DNA of 64,000 bases from Deltaproteobacteria bacterium (GTDB lineage: Bacteria; Myxococcota_A; Polyangia; Polyangiales; JADJMO01). Of this stretch, positions 53,182-63,588 are shown piece by piece; within the stretch, counting starts at the first letter, position 1; the number at the start of each line of letters is the position of its first letter. The notes under the pieces are model-generated. The model saw only the letters and a program-made list of their open reading frames with translations. It did no database searches and was not told where the DNA came from. Location of the stretch: the NCBI GenBank assembly GCA_025363655.1, contig JANYDK010000026.1:38143-102142 (forward strand), given 5' to 3'. A program made the translations under genes and the position numbers.

Positions 53182-56100
53182 CGTCGCCGAGCTGCCCAGG
53201 CCTCATTCCTCGATTGAAGTGGGACGAGGCTGGGCATCTGCGCGGCCACATCTTGGCCGCCGAGCAGCTGCTCGAGCATGCCATCGAGGTCGCGAAGATC
53301 CACGGCGAGCCTTCGTCGCACGTCACGCCCGGACCGCTTCGAGGTCGTTTCGCCACTGCCCGTCATCGCATTCGCGAGGCGTACGAAATTCTCGCGAGCG
53401 AACTGAAGAGTGAACGCGAGCCCTCGCCCGCCGAAGAGTGGCTGCTCTCGAACTCGCACGTCGTCGAAGAACAGATCGCCGAGATTCAAGAAGATCTCCC
53501 CTGGGGGTATCTCGTCGAGCTTCCCCGTCTCGCCTCCGGTGCGATGCGTGGATATCCCCGCGTCTATGGTCTTTGCCTCGACTATCTGCGCCACACCGAC
53601 GCGCGGGTCGACATGGAGACGCTCGCCAGCTACACGCAGGCGTACCAGAGCGTGCGTACGCTCTCGATCGGCGAGCTGTGGGCCATTCCAATCATGCTCC
53701 GCCTCGGGCTCGTGCTCACCGTCGGCGCGCTCGCCACCTCGCGTGAAGGCGCCCGCGATCGCGCCCGCGCCGAAGACTGGGCGAACAAGCTCATCGCAGA
53801 AGGGCAGACGAAGAAGGCCGCGACCACGCTCCTGGCGTCGCTCGAGAAGGACGAGCCTCCGGTCAGCCCGGCGCTGCTCGTACAGCTCCTTCGCAAGCTC
53901 CGCGAGCACGACTCGCCGCTCGGCGCCGCCACCGAATGGGTGCGCAAAAAAGCCGCGGCGATGAACACCACGCCCGAAGAGCTGACGCGACTGCAGCACC
54001 TTCGACAGGCCGGCGATCAGGTCTCCGTCGGCAACGCCATCACCAGCATGCGGACCATCGCGGCCTTCGATTGGAACGCCTTCTTCGAACAGACCAGCGT
54101 CGTCGAAGCGGTGCTTCGCCGCGACCCGGCCGGCGTCTACGCCTCGATGCGCGACCACACGCGCGATCGATATCGGCACGCGGTCGAAGACGTCGCGCGT
54201 CGTTGTCGTCGCGACGACGAGCGAGCGGTCGCCACCGAGGCGATCACGCTCGCCGAGGAACGTCATCGCGTCGATCCGAGCGATCGGCGTGCGCACGTCG
54301 GGTACTTCCTGGTCGACGAAGGTCGACGCACCCTCGAGGTCGCGGTCGGTCATCGCCCCCGCCTCTGGGCCCGCACCCGCGCGGCGATTCTCCATCATCC
54401 GAAGCTCTTCTATTTCGGCCTCATCGGCGCGATCACCCTCTCCGCCTGCATGCTCGCCTTCGACGCCGGCCGGTCGCTCTCGAATTGGCCGGCGCTCGTC
54501 GCGCTCGTCGCGCTCTTCGTCCTGCCGGCGAGCGAGATGGCCGTGTCGCTGCTCAGCGGCCTGGTCACGACGATCGTGCCGCCGCGCGTCCTGCCCCGGA
54601 TGGACTACGAGAAGACGGGCATTCCCGCCGAGCTGCCGACCCTGGTGGTGGTGCCGACGTTGATCGACGGCGAAAACACCGTCGATCGGCTGCTCGAAGG
54701 CCTGGAGATTCGTTCGCTCGCCAACCTCGACGATCACCTGCGTTTCGCCCTCCTCACCGACTTCGTCGATGCGCAGACCGAGCACACCGACGAGGACGAC
54801 GCGCTCCTCGGGCGCGCCAAGGATGGGATCGCCGCGCTCAATGCCCGCCATCCCGGACACGATGGCCATCGCTACGTGCTGATGCACCGCAAGCGCGTGC
54901 ACAACGAGGCCGAGTCGTGCTGGATGGGGCGCGAGCGTAAACGAGGTAAAATCGAAGACCTCAATCGACTCCTGCGGGGTGATGGAGGCACCACGTTCGT
55001 CGAGGTCAGCGCGCCGGTCGAGCTCCTCGCCAAGACCAAATACGTCATCACGCTCGACAGCGACACCGAGCTCCCGCGCTCGGCGGCGCGGAAATTGGTC
55101 GAGGCGATGTCGCATCCGCTCAATCGGCCGGTCCTCGAGGGCAATCGAGTGGTGAAGGGCCACGCCGTCCTCCAGCCGCGGGTGGGGACGTATCCGCCGA
55201 GCTGTCTGCGCTCGCGCTATGCGCAATTGCTCTCCGGGCCGCCGGGAATCGATCCCTATACCACTGCAGTCTCCGACGTCTATCAAGACCTCTTCGGCGA
55301 AGGCTCGTTCGTCGGTAAAGGCATTTACGACGTCGACGCGTTCATGAGAGCACTCGAAGGCCGAGTCCCCGACAATCGACTTCTCAGCCACGATCTCTTC
55401 GAGGGCATCTTCGCCCGCAGCGCCCTCGCCAGCGACATCGAGGTGCTCGACTCGCAGCCGGTCTCGTACGCCGTCGCCGCCGGGCGCTCGCATCGTTGGC
55501 TCCGCGGCGATTGGCAACTCCTCCCTTGGCTCCTCTCGCCGAAGAGTGGTCTCCGGCTCCTCGACGTCTGGAAGATCGGCGACAACCTGCGACGCAGCCT
55601 CCTGCCGATCGCGATGGTCTCGCTCTGCGTCGCCGGCTTTCTCTCGAATCCGACCCTCGCGCTGCTGGTGACGTCGATGCTGGTGGTGATGTTCGTCCTG
55701 CCGATCGTCGCGCGCCTCCTCTTCGGTGCCGCCCGCGCCTCGGGTCACCGTTCGCGCGTCGCCGGCACGCTCGGAGGCGACCTCGTCGACAACGCGCGGC
55801 AATCGTTCTTCAGCCTCGTTTTCCTGCTCGATCAGGCGATGCTCTCGACCGACGCGATCGTCCGTACGTTCCATCGCCTGGTCGTCTCCAAGCGCAAGCT
55901 GCTCGAATGGACGACCACCAGCCAAGCCGAGAAGCAGCTCGAACGTGGTCGTGGAATGGGTCTGCGCCTCGGCTTCGGTGCGCTGATCGCGGCGGGGACC
56001 CTCGTCGCGACGGCGCTACGCACGCCCGGGGCCTTGCCCCATGCCGCACCGGTGCTCGTCGTCTGGATGGCCGCACCTTGGTTCGCGGCCTGGCTCAGTC

Positions 56101-59100
56101 GGCCGCCTCCCTCGGAGCATCCGAAGCAAGAGCTGACGATTGCCGACAGGCAGCTGCTACGTCGGACCGCGTTCGCCACCTGGCGCTTCTTCGAGACCTT
56201 CGTCACCGAGGCCGAGCACCATCTGCCGCCGGACAATTATCAAGAAGACCCCCGAGGGGTGATCGCGAATCGCACGTCGCCGACCAACATCGGTCTCTAT
56301 CTGATGTCGGTCGTCTCGGCGCGCGATCTCGGGTTGATCACGATGCGCGAGGTCACCGAGCGTCTGAAGAGCACCCTCGGAACGCTGGAACTACTGGAAA
56401 AACGAGAGGGGCATGTCCTCAATTGGTACGATACGAGGACCGCTGCGCCCCTCGAGCCCCGGTACGTGTCGACGGTCGACAGTGGCAATCTGGCGGCGTA
56501 CCTGTGGACGATTCGCCAAGCGTGCGCCGAGCTGGTGACCAAGCCGCTCTTCTCGCTCGACCTGCTCCGCGCCGCCGAGGACGCACTCGGCTTGGTCGCG
56601 GTGCGCCCGGCCGGGGGCGAGGTCGAGCGTTTCGCCGAGCGCGTCGGCGAAGTGCGCGCGACCCTCGGCAAGGGTGCGCTCCTCGACGTCGGTGCCGTGC
56701 GCAAGCTCCGTCAGTCGGCGCCGCGGATGATCGACGACCCGTGGTTCAGTCGTGCGCTTCGGGCGCTCGACGACGCGAGCGACGAGATCGAGCTCCATCC
56801 GTTCCTTCCGTCCTCCGACCTCGGCACGGCGCCGGACGCTTGGAGAGATGCGCTGCGTACGCAGTGGGTCGCGCTCGAAGCGGCCCTCGGAGGCGCGAGG
56901 ACGATCGACGAGATCGCTGCGCTCGATGGCAGCGTCGAGCCCCTCTGCGACGCGCTCGACGCCGCCATTCTCAGCGTGGATCTGCCCGAGCTCGACCGCG
57001 CCGAGGCGAGTCGGGTGGCGACGCTCGCCCGTGCTCGGGCGCGCGAGGCCATCGATGCCAACATGCTTTTGAAGAAGGACCTCGAGTCGATCGCTGCCCG
57101 CAGCCTCGCGCTCGCCGACGGCATGAGCTTTCGCTTCCTCTTCGACGAGCAGCGCAAGCTCTTCGCGATTGGCTACAACGTCAGCAGCGCTCGGCTCGAC
57201 AACTCGCACTACGACCTGCTCGCCTCCGAGGCGCGTCTCGCCAGCTTGGTCGCCATCGCCAAGGGCGACGTCCCCGAAGAGCACTGGTTTCGCATGGGTC
57301 GTCCGCGGGCGCTGGCCGGCGGCGGGCGCGTGCTCCTCTCGTGGAGCGGCTCGATGTTCGAGTACCTGCTGCCGCTGCTCGTCACGCGCCGCCACGAGAA
57401 CGCCCTGCTCGACGAGACGTACGAGACCTGCGTTCGTCGTCAAATCGAATATGGCGCCGAGCGGGACGTACCCTGGGGGGTGTCCGAGTCGGCGTACAAC
57501 GTGATGGACCTCGGCCTCACCTACCAGTACCAGGCCTTCGGCGTGCCCGGATTGGGCTTGAAAGGTGGCCTCGGCGCCGATTTGGTGATCGCTCCTTATG
57601 CGACGGCGCTCGCCACTTTGGTGACGCCGCGGGAAGCGGTGGAGAATCTTCGCAGGCTCGCCGACGAAGGTGCAGTCGGTGAATTCGGCTACTACGAGGC
57701 AGTCGACTATACTCCTTCGCACGTGCCGCCCGGCCGGCGAAGCGTGGTGGTGAAGACCTTCATGGCCCACCACCAGGGCATGACCGTGGTCGCCTTCGCC
57801 AACGTGCTCGGCGATTCGGCGATGCAGAGGCGCTTCCATGCCGATGCGCGGATCAAGGCGAGCGAGCTGATGCTCCAGGAGCGTCGCCCGGTGTCGGGCC
57901 TCCTCGTCGACGTGAAGAACGCCGAGCTGCGGCCGACGCCGGTCGAGCCCGAGCTCGATGCGGTCGACCACGCGGGCCTCGGCGCAGCATCCCCGCGCGC
58001 GCACTTGCTCGGGCACGGCGACCTGGCGACGATGGTCACCTCGCTCGGCGAGGGCTTCACCACCTGGAAGGGGCTCGACGTCACGCGCTTTCGCGAGGAC
58101 ACCTCGCTCGAGGGCGGTGGCATCTACGTCTATCTCCGCGATCACACGGAAAAACGAGCCTGGTCGGCGGGGTATCTGCCGAGTCGAGCGCTCCCCGATC
58201 ACTACGACGCCGCGTTCTCGATCGACCGCGTCGAGATCAACCGGCGCGACGGGGACATCGAGACCGTCACCGAGATCGTCGTCTCGCCCGAGCACGCCGC
58301 CGAGGTCCGTCGGATCACGCTCGCCAATCATGGGTCGCAAGCGCGCGATCTCGATCTCACCACCTACAGCGAAATCGTCCTCGCGGCGCGGAGCAGTGAC
58401 GTCGCGCATCGCGCCTTCGGAAGCATGTTCATCGAGACCGAAGTGCTCGTCGATCGCAACGCGCTCATCGCGCGACGTCGGCCGAAGTCGGAGGGCGAGC
58501 CCGAGAGTTGGGTCGTCCAAGTGCTCGTGCCCGAGGGCGATGGTTGGGAGGGCTTCGAGTTCGACACCTCGCGCCCCGGCTTCCTCGGTCGTGGCCGGAC
58601 GACGTCCGACCCGCAGGGAATGAAGGGCCCGCTCGGCGGCGAAGTGGGGACAGTGCTCGATCCGGCGTTCGTCATGCGACGTCGTGTTCGTCTCGCGCCC
58701 GGTGCACGTGCTCGCATCACCCTCGCGACCGCGCTGGCGACGTCACGCGCGGAAGCGATCGATCTGGTCCACACCTTCGCGACGCCGCACAGCGTGCCGC
58801 GCACCTTCGAACTCGGTTGGGCCGATGCGCGGGTCGAGCTCAAGCACCTCGGCATCACCGCTTCGCAGTCGCATCGCTTTCAACGTCTCTTGACCGCGAT
58901 GATCTACACCGAGCCCTCGCTCCGCGCGCGCGACCTCGTCCATGGCGATCACCCGCGGGGCCGTGATGCGCTCTGGACCCACGGAATCTCCGGTGATCTG
59001 CCGATTCTCCTCATTCGCATCGACGATCCCGACTTCTCCGATCTTCTCCGCGAGGTGCTGCTCGCGCAAGAGTTCTGGCGCCTCAACTCGATGAGCGTCG

Positions 59101-61841
59101 ATCTGGTGATTCTCAACGAAGAGCCCGCCGGCTATCAGCAGCCGCTGGGCGAGGGCGTGCGGGCGGTGATTCGATCGAGCCCAGGAGATGCGCATCGCGA
59201 TCAACGGGGCGGGGTCTTCCTCCGGCGATCCGGCGACCTCTCCGAAGGCGATCGCGCCCTCTTGCTCGGCGCCGCGCGGGTGGTCCTCACGGCCTCGGGC
59301 GGTTCACTCACGAGGCAACTCCGCGGCAGCCACGGCGCCGAGCTTCCGCTCGAGATACCCATCGTCGCATCGACGGAGAAATCGGCGCTTCTTCCTCCCC
59401 TGCAGCTCGCCTTCGACAACGGCATCGGCGGCTTCTCCGCCGAGACCTCCGAGTACGTGATGACGATCGGCCCCAATTCCCGTACTCCCGCGCCGTGGAG
59501 CAACGTGATGGCCAATGCCACCTTCGGCAGTTTGGTCACCGAATCGGGCTCGTCGTTCACCTGGTTCGGCAACAGCCAACGTCATCGGCTGACGCCTTGG
59601 AGCAACGACGCCGTCGGCGATCCCTCGGGCGAGCTCTTCTACCTTCGCGACGAGGACGATGGCACGACTTGGTCGCCGACGCCGCATCCTGCCGGGGGCG
59701 GCACCACCTTCCGCGTGCGTCACGGTCAGGGCTACACCAGCTTCGAGCACTCGCTCGGTGGGCTCGAATGCGAGCTGACGACGTTCGTCACCACCGACGA
59801 TCCGGTCAAGCTCACGCGTCTTCGGCTGACCAATCGCGGCCAGCGTCGTCGGCAGATCTCGGCGATGAACGTCGTCGAATGGGTGCTCGGCGGCAGCCGG
59901 GAGACCGAGCGCAGCACCGTCGTCACCTCCTGGGATGCGACGGGCGGCGTCCTTCTCGCGCACAATCCATTGGGTCCATATGCATCACGTCGCGCCTTCC
60001 TCGCCGCCAGTCGACGAGGGGGCAGCCACACCGGAGATCGCCGCGAGGTCTTCGGCACTGCAGGCACGCGCGCGAGGCCAGCAGCGCTCGCACGCGCGGC
60101 ACTCTCCAACAAAACCGGCGCCGGGCTCGACCCCTGCGGGGCGATCTCGGTCCCCTTGGCGATCGAGCCGGGCGCGACGGTCGAGCTCTCTTTCATCCTC
60201 GGCAGCGCCAGAGACGACGAGCAGGCCTCGCAGCTCGCCGGGAAATACATGGCAACTGGAGCAGCCGAGGCCGCGCTCGAGCAGACGCGAAAGGCCTGGC
60301 GCCGAGTCCTCGACACCGTCGTCGTCCGCACGCCCGATCCGGCGCTCGACCTGATGCTCAATCAGTGGTTGCCCTATCAAGTGCTCAGTTGCCGACTCTG
60401 GGGTCGAAGTGCCTTCTACCAATCGGGCGGCGCCTTCGGATTCCGCGATCAGCTGCAGGACGTGCTCGCGCTCGTCCACGCCCGACCCGATCTGGTACGT
60501 GAACAACTTCTCCGCGCGGCGGCCCATCAATTCGTCGAGGGCGACGTGCAACACTGGTGGCACGACGACAGCGGACAAGGCGTGCGCACGCGCTGCTCCG
60601 ACGACATGGTCTGGCTCCCCTACGTGACCGCGCAGTACGTGCGCGCGACCGGTGACCTCGGCGTGCTCGACGAACAAGTCGCCTTCCTCGGCGAGCGTCC
60701 GCTCGCGCCGAACGAAGACGATCTCTTCGCCGTCCCCAAGCCCGCCGGCGAGAAGGCCTCGCTCTACGAGCACTGCGTGCGCGCGTTGCAGGTCTCGGCC
60801 ACGGTCGGTGGTCACGGGCTCCCGCTGATCGGCGGCGGCGATTGGAACGACGGCATGAATCGCCTGGGAAAGGCGGGCAAAGGCGAGAGCGTCTGGCTCG
60901 CCTGGTTCTGGGCGAAGACGGCCCGCGACTTCGGCCGGCTCTCGAGCGCGCGCGGCGACTCGGCCCGCGTCACCTTCCTCGAGACCCACGTGAAGCAACT
61001 CGCGCGTGCGGTCGACGAGCAAGCCTGGGATGGCGAGTGGTATCGCCGCGCCTTCTTCGACGACGGCCTGCCCCTCGGCTCGCACGTGAACACCGAGTGC
61101 TCGATCGACGCCATCGCCCAATCGTGGTCGGTCATCTCCGGCCTCGGCGACCCCGCCCGCGCCAAGCGTGCATTGCTCGCCTCCGAAGCGCGACTGGTCG
61201 ACGAGGACGCCGGCCTCATGCGACTGCTCACGCCTCCCTTCTCCGGCGCCGATCCCGATCCTGGATACATTCGGGCCTACCCGCCGGGTATCCGTGAAAA
61301 CGGGGGCCAATACACCCACGGCGCGAGCTGGACCATTCTCGCCCTCACCCTCACGGGCGAAGCCAATCGCGCGTGGAAGCTCTATTCCCTTCTCAACCCC
61401 GTCCATCACGCCTCGACCCCCGAAGCGATGCAACGCTACAAGGTAGAGCCCTACGTCATCACCGCCGACATCTACGACACCCCGGCCCATCTCGGTCGCG
61501 GCGGCTGGAGCTGGTACACGGGCTCGGCATCATGGATGTACACCGTCGCCCTCGAGCACATCCTCGGTATCCAGCGCGTCGCCGGGGGCCTCCGTATCGC
61601 CCCCTGCATCCCTGACGAATGGCCTGGCTTCGAGGTCGACTATCGCGATGGTGACGTGGTGAAGCACATCGTCGTCAAGCGCGTGATCGGCAGTGAGCTG
61701 TCGATCACCGTGAACGGGAAAAAGGTCACAGGTTTGGAGGCGGAGGAAGCGGAAGCGCGTGTACCCGCAGGGCGTACGCGCGCTGCGGGTGGCGGGCTGA
61801 ACGTGGGGCGCTGGGGCGATCCGGTGACCGGGAAGGTTTGA
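53178..61841 (+). CDS. Cyclic beta-1,2-glucan synthase (NdvB/ChvB-like)
   Basis: A 2887-residue inner-membrane protein, close to NdvB/ChvB (about 2830). GTG start at 53178, overlapping the microprotein stop. A helical N-terminal part (about 1-400), membrane segments (about 411-465, 808-851 and 930-975), and a GT84 domain with TLDSDTELPR (about 622), KRGKIEDLNRLLRG, SHDLFEG and LRGDWQLLPWLL. A glycoamylase-like domain follows (VSSARLDNSHYDLLASEARL, around 1330). The C-terminal GH94 phosphorylase-like domain has GGGDWNDGMNRLGK (catalytic Asp about 2555). It makes and cyclises periplasmic beta-1,2-glucan from UDP-glucose, relevant to osmotic adaptation. Confidence 0.95.
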   Translation: MTSPSCPGLIPRLKWDEAGHLRGHILAAEQLLEHAIEVAKIHGEPSSHVTPGPLRGRFATARHRIREAYEILASELKSEREPSPAEEWLLSNSHVVEEQIAEIQEDLPWGYLVELPRLASGAMRGYPRVYGLCLDYLRHTDARVDMETLASYTQAYQSVRTLSIGELWAIPIMLRLGLVLTVGALATSREGARDRARAEDWANKLIAEGQTKKAATTLLASLEKDEPPVSPALLVQLLRKLREHDSPLGAATEWVRKKAAAMNTTPEELTRLQHLRQAGDQVSVGNAITSMRTIAAFDWNAFFEQTSVVEAVLRRDPAGVYASMRDHTRDRYRHAVEDVARRCRRDDERAVATEAITLAEERHRVDPSDRRAHVGYFLVDEGRRTLEVAVGHRPRLWARTRAAILHHPKLFYFGLIGAITLSACMLAFDAGRSLSNWPALVALVALFVLPASEMAVSLLSGLVTTIVPPRVLPRMDYEKTGIPAELPTLVVVPTLIDGENTVDRLLEGLEIRSLANLDDHLRFALLTDFVDAQTEHTDEDDALLGRAKDGIAALNARHPGHDGHRYVLMHRKRVHNEAESCWMGRERKRGKIEDLNRLLRGDGGTTFVEVSAPVELLAKTKYVITLDSDTELPRSAARKLVEAMSHPLNRPVLEGNRVVKGHAVLQPRVGTYPPSCLRSRYAQLLSGPPGIDPYTTAVSDVYQDLFGEGSFVGKGIYDVDAFMRALEGRVPDNRLLSHDLFEGIFARSALASDIEVLDSQPVSYAVAAGRSHRWLRGDWQLLPWLLSPKSGLRLLDVWKIGDNLRRSLLPIAMVSLCVAGFLSNPTLALLVTSMLVVMFVLPIVARLLFGAARASGHRSRVAGTLGGDLVDNARQSFFSLVFLLDQAMLSTDAIVRTFHRLVVSKRKLLEWTTTSQAEKQLERGRGMGLRLGFGALIAAGTLVATALRTPGALPHAAPVLVVWMAAPWFAAWLSRPPPSEHPKQELTIADRQLLRRTAFATWRFFETFVTEAEHHLPPDNYQEDPRGVIANRTSPTNIGLYLMSVVSARDLGLITMREVTERLKSTLGTLELLEKREGHVLNWYDTRTAAPLEPRYVSTVDSGNLAAYLWTIRQACAELVTKPLFSLDLLRAAEDALGLVAVRPAGGEVERFAERVGEVRATLGKGALLDVGAVRKLRQSAPRMIDDPWFSRALRALDDASDEIELHPFLPSSDLGTAPDAWRDALRTQWVALEAALGGARTIDEIAALDGSVEPLCDALDAAILSVDLPELDRAEASRVATLARARAREAIDANMLLKKDLESIAARSLALADGMSFRFLFDEQRKLFAIGYNVSSARLDNSHYDLLASEARLASLVAIAKGDVPEEHWFRMGRPRALAGGGRVLLSWSGSMFEYLLPLLVTRRHENALLDETYETCVRRQIEYGAERDVPWGVSESAYNVMDLGLTYQYQAFGVPGLGLKGGLGADLVIAPYATALATLVTPREAVENLRRLADEGAVGEFGYYEAVDYTPSHVPPGRRSVVVKTFMAHHQGMTVVAFANVLGDSAMQRRFHADARIKASELMLQERRPVSGLLVDVKNAELRPTPVEPELDAVDHAGLGAASPRAHLLGHGDLATMVTSLGEGFTTWKGLDVTRFREDTSLEGGGIYVYLRDHTEKRAWSAGYLPSRALPDHYDAAFSIDRVEINRRDGDIETVTEIVVSPEHAAEVRRITLANHGSQARDLDLTTYSEIVLAARSSDVAHRAFGSMFIETEVLVDRNALIARRRPKSEGEPESWVVQVLVPEGDGWEGFEFDTSRPGFLGRGRTTSDPQGMKGPLGGEVGTVLDPAFVMRRRVRLAPGARARITLATALATSRAEAIDLVHTFATPHSVPRTFELGWADARVELKHLGITASQSHRFQRLLTAMIYTEPSLRARDLVHGDHPRGRDALWTHGISGDLPILLIRIDDPDFSDLLREVLLAQEFWRLNSMSVDLVILNEEPAGYQQPLGEGVRAVIRSSPGDAHRDQRGGVFLRRSGDLSEGDRALLLGAARVVLTASGGSLTRQLRGSHGAELPLEIPIVASTEKSALLPPLQLAFDNGIGGFSAETSEYVMTIGPNSRTPAPWSNVMANATFGSLVTESGSSFTWFGNSQRHRLTPWSNDAVGDPSGELFYLRDEDDGTTWSPTPHPAGGGTTFRVRHGQGYTSFEHSLGGLECELTTFVTTDDPVKLTRLRLTNRGQRRRQISAMNVVEWVLGGSRETERSTVVTSWDATGGVLLAHNPLGPYASRRAFLAASRRGGSHTGDRREVFGTAGTRARPAALARAALSNKTGAGLDPCGAISVPLAIEPGATVELSFILGSARDDEQASQLAGKYMATGAAEAALEQTRKAWRRVLDTVVVRTPDPALDLMLNQWLPYQVLSCRLWGRSAFYQSGGAFGFRDQLQDVLALVHARPDLVREQLLRAAAHQFVEGDVQHWWHDDSGQGVRTRCSDDMVWLPYVTAQYVRATGDLGVLDEQVAFLGERPLAPNEDDLFAVPKPAGEKASLYEHCVRALQVSATVGGHGLPLIGGGDWNDGMNRLGKAGKGESVWLAWFWAKTARDFGRLSSARGDSARVTFLETHVKQLARAVDEQAWDGEWYRRAFFDDGLPLGSHVNTECSIDAIAQSWSVISGLGDPARAKRALLASEARLVDEDAGLMRLLTPPFSGADPDPGYIRAYPPGIRENGGQYTHGASWTILALTLTGEANRAWKLYSLLNPVHHASTPEAMQRYKVEPYVITADIYDTPAHLGRGGWSWYTGSASWMYTVALEHILGIQRVAGGLRIAPCIPDEWPGFEVDYRDGDVVKHIVVKRVIGSELSITVNGKKVTGLEAEEAEARVPAGRTRAAGGGLNVGRWGDPVTGKV

Positions 61842-61877
61842 AGGACCGCGCCCGCGCCCGCGCTCACCTCGATGGGC

Positions 61878-62138
61878 TCAGCGCGACTTGCCGTTCGGTT
61901 TGGCAGTCGGCTTGGCTCGTTTCGGCATCGGGCCCTTCTTCGCCTCCTGCTCGGCGAGACGAAGCTCCTCGCCCTCGGGGCCGTCGATCGCGCGTCGCGC
62001 CTTCTCCGCGGCTTCGTCCGAGGTGCCCTTCTTCAGGTAGTCCGTCAGGCCGTTGTCGTATTTCTTCGTCGCGTCGTAGTTGCCTTCGCCTTGCAGGTCC
62101 GGGCTCTTCTTCGGTTCGGAAGTCTTCTTGGTATCCAT
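61878..62138 (-). CDS. Small charged hypothetical protein
   Basis: An 86-residue, Lys/Glu/Ala-rich protein with no hydrophobic segment (MDTKKTSEPKKSPDLQGEGN). Helical charged core GTSDEAAEKARRAIDGPEGE then a Lys/Pro tail. It looks natively unfolded; similar charged stress proteins occur in many bacteria. Function unknown. It converges on the glucan synthase, 36 bases between stops. Confidence 0.6.
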   Translation of the reverse strand: MDTKKTSEPKKSPDLQGEGNYDATKKYDNGLTDYLKKGTSDEAAEKARRAIDGPEGEELRLAEQEAKKGPMPKRAKPTAKPNGKSR

Positions 62139-62178
62139 GGCGATTCCTCCGTGGTTCTGCTGCCTGTTCTCGTGCGTG

Positions 62179-63054
62179 TCAGGTTCCGCTCTTGGTCGCG
62201 GCGATGGTCGCGAAGCCGATGGTGAATCCCGCGTAGAGCGCCTCGGGTTGCGTCGGCATCAGGCTCGTCGAGTAGCGCATCCACGCGAGGTCGCCGCAGA
62301 GGGCGAGGGCGAGCGCGTTGGCGCAGATCGAGCCTTGGCCGACGTCGAGCGTGCGCGCCTCGTCACGCAGATCGACGCGGCAGGCACGAGCACTGACCTC
62401 CAGATGGCGCACGGCCAGCGTCGCCATCAGGCCTCGCTCGAGCCCGCCGAGGCGACTTCGTTCGATGCCATCGACGCTCGCGCGGCCGGCGATCGCCCAG
62501 CCCACCGTCGCTGCCACTTCGAAGCCGACCCGGCCGCGCAAGAATTGATAACCGAATTGCCCCTGTGGGGCGTCGAGGAGCGAGAAGTAATACGCGTCAT
62601 TGCCGCGTAGCGCGCCGAGGAATGCCACGCGTGCGATGGGTCCGTGAGTCTCCGCGACCGGGATGCGCACGCCGAGACCGAAGGCGCCTTGGAGAATGCC
62701 ATCGAGCCCGAATCCGCCGCCGCCGAGCGCGAGGTGGGTATCGTGGTAAGTGGTCAATCCGTTACGGAAGAGGAACCCTTCGTTGCGCGCCGAGAACGAG
62801 AAGCTCGTCCCCTTCGGCGCTCCGTCGCTGTTCGGAAGCGACGTCTGCCCGACGCGGAGACCGACGACGCCGCGCACCCAGGCCGCCGGGCGCATGAAAT
62901 CAGGCTCTTCGTCGGTGCTCTCGTCGGGAGGCCCATGGGCGGCGTAGACGGCGGGCTCGGCCTGGGCAGAGCACGTGATGCTGACGATCGCGGCGCCGAT
63001 GAAGAGCGCGGAGACGGCGACCAATGCTCCGTGCTGACTGAGTGTGGTGCGCAT
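62179..63054 (-). CDS. Predicted secreted/outer-membrane protein
   Basis: A 291-residue protein from the ATG at 63054. The signal peptide ends about residue 32 (VSITCSAQAEP). The body is Gly-rich and beta-rich with strand-like repeats (GGVVGLRV-like WVRGVVGLRVGQTSLP, HLALGGGGFGLDGILQGAFG, FEVAATVGWAIAGRASVDG, ALYAGFTIGFATIAATKSGT), resembling an outer-membrane barrel or surface protein. No family recognised. Confidence 0.6.
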   Translation of the reverse strand: MRTTLSQHGALVAVSALFIGAAIVSITCSAQAEPAVYAAHGPPDESTDEEPDFMRPAAWVRGVVGLRVGQTSLPNSDGAPKGTSFSFSARNEGFLFRNGLTTYHDTHLALGGGGFGLDGILQGAFGLGVRIPVAETHGPIARVAFLGALRGNDAYYFSLLDAPQGQFGYQFLRGRVGFEVAATVGWAIAGRASVDGIERSRLGGLERGLMATLAVRHLEVSARACRVDLRDEARTLDVGQGSICANALALALCGDLAWMRYSTSLMPTQPEALYAGFTIGFATIAATKSGT

Positions 63055-63153
63055 GGTGCCCGTATCGGAAGCATCGCTCGTGCCGAAGTCGGCCCTCTCG
63101 ATGGCGCGCCCGTTGCTTTGCCAGTGAGTCCTCAGCCAACACGGAGCCCGATC

Positions 63154-63543
63154 ATGAATCGATTGCACACGTCCATTTTCGCAGCATTGCTCGCGAGCGG
63201 TGCGCTGCTCCTCTGTAGCGCTTGCACCATCCGCGAGGGAACGATCGACGGTTATGCCTACGTCCGCACCGACGGGCCGACGACCTACGAGCGATATCCC
63301 CATACTCGCTATCGCGATCGCGACGTCTATTGGATCGAGGGGCGCTGGTACTGGCGTGGTGAGACGGGCTGGTACGCCTTCGACGACGAGCCGCGCGACC
63401 TGCACCGGTGGCGCGACGAAGGCTACGGCGGTTACTACACGCACACGAATCCCGGTCCGCATCCGCAAAAGGCGCCGCCCGCGTACGCACCTCCGCAGCC
63501 CTACGGGTCGCCAGGGGTGCAGCACGCGCCACCGGCGTATTGA
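63154..63543 (+). CDS. Small lipoprotein, Tyr/Pro-rich
   Basis: A 129-residue predicted lipoprotein: MNRLHTSIFAALLASGALLL then CSACTIREG, lipobox at SAC (Cys about 24). The middle is Tyr/Arg-rich (YERYPHTRYRDRDVYWIEGRW), the end is Pro/Tyr-rich (APPQPYGSPGVQHAPPAY), giving a surface-exposed low-complexity tail. Divergent from the OMP-like gene (99-base gap). Confidence 0.65.
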   Translation: MNRLHTSIFAALLASGALLLCSACTIREGTIDGYAYVRTDGPTTYERYPHTRYRDRDVYWIEGRWYWRGETGWYAFDDEPRDLHRWRDEGYGGYYTHTNPGPHPQKAPPAYAPPQPYGSPGVQHAPPAY

Positions 63544-63588
63544 ACGCCCCGCGTCGATTTGGCCAAGAAAATAAGGAGATTCGTCATC

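Noticed and set aside
52926..55925. Large minus-strand open frame against the glucan synthase.
   Set aside because: Codon composition follows the sense gene; no homology-like motif; sense gene is certain.
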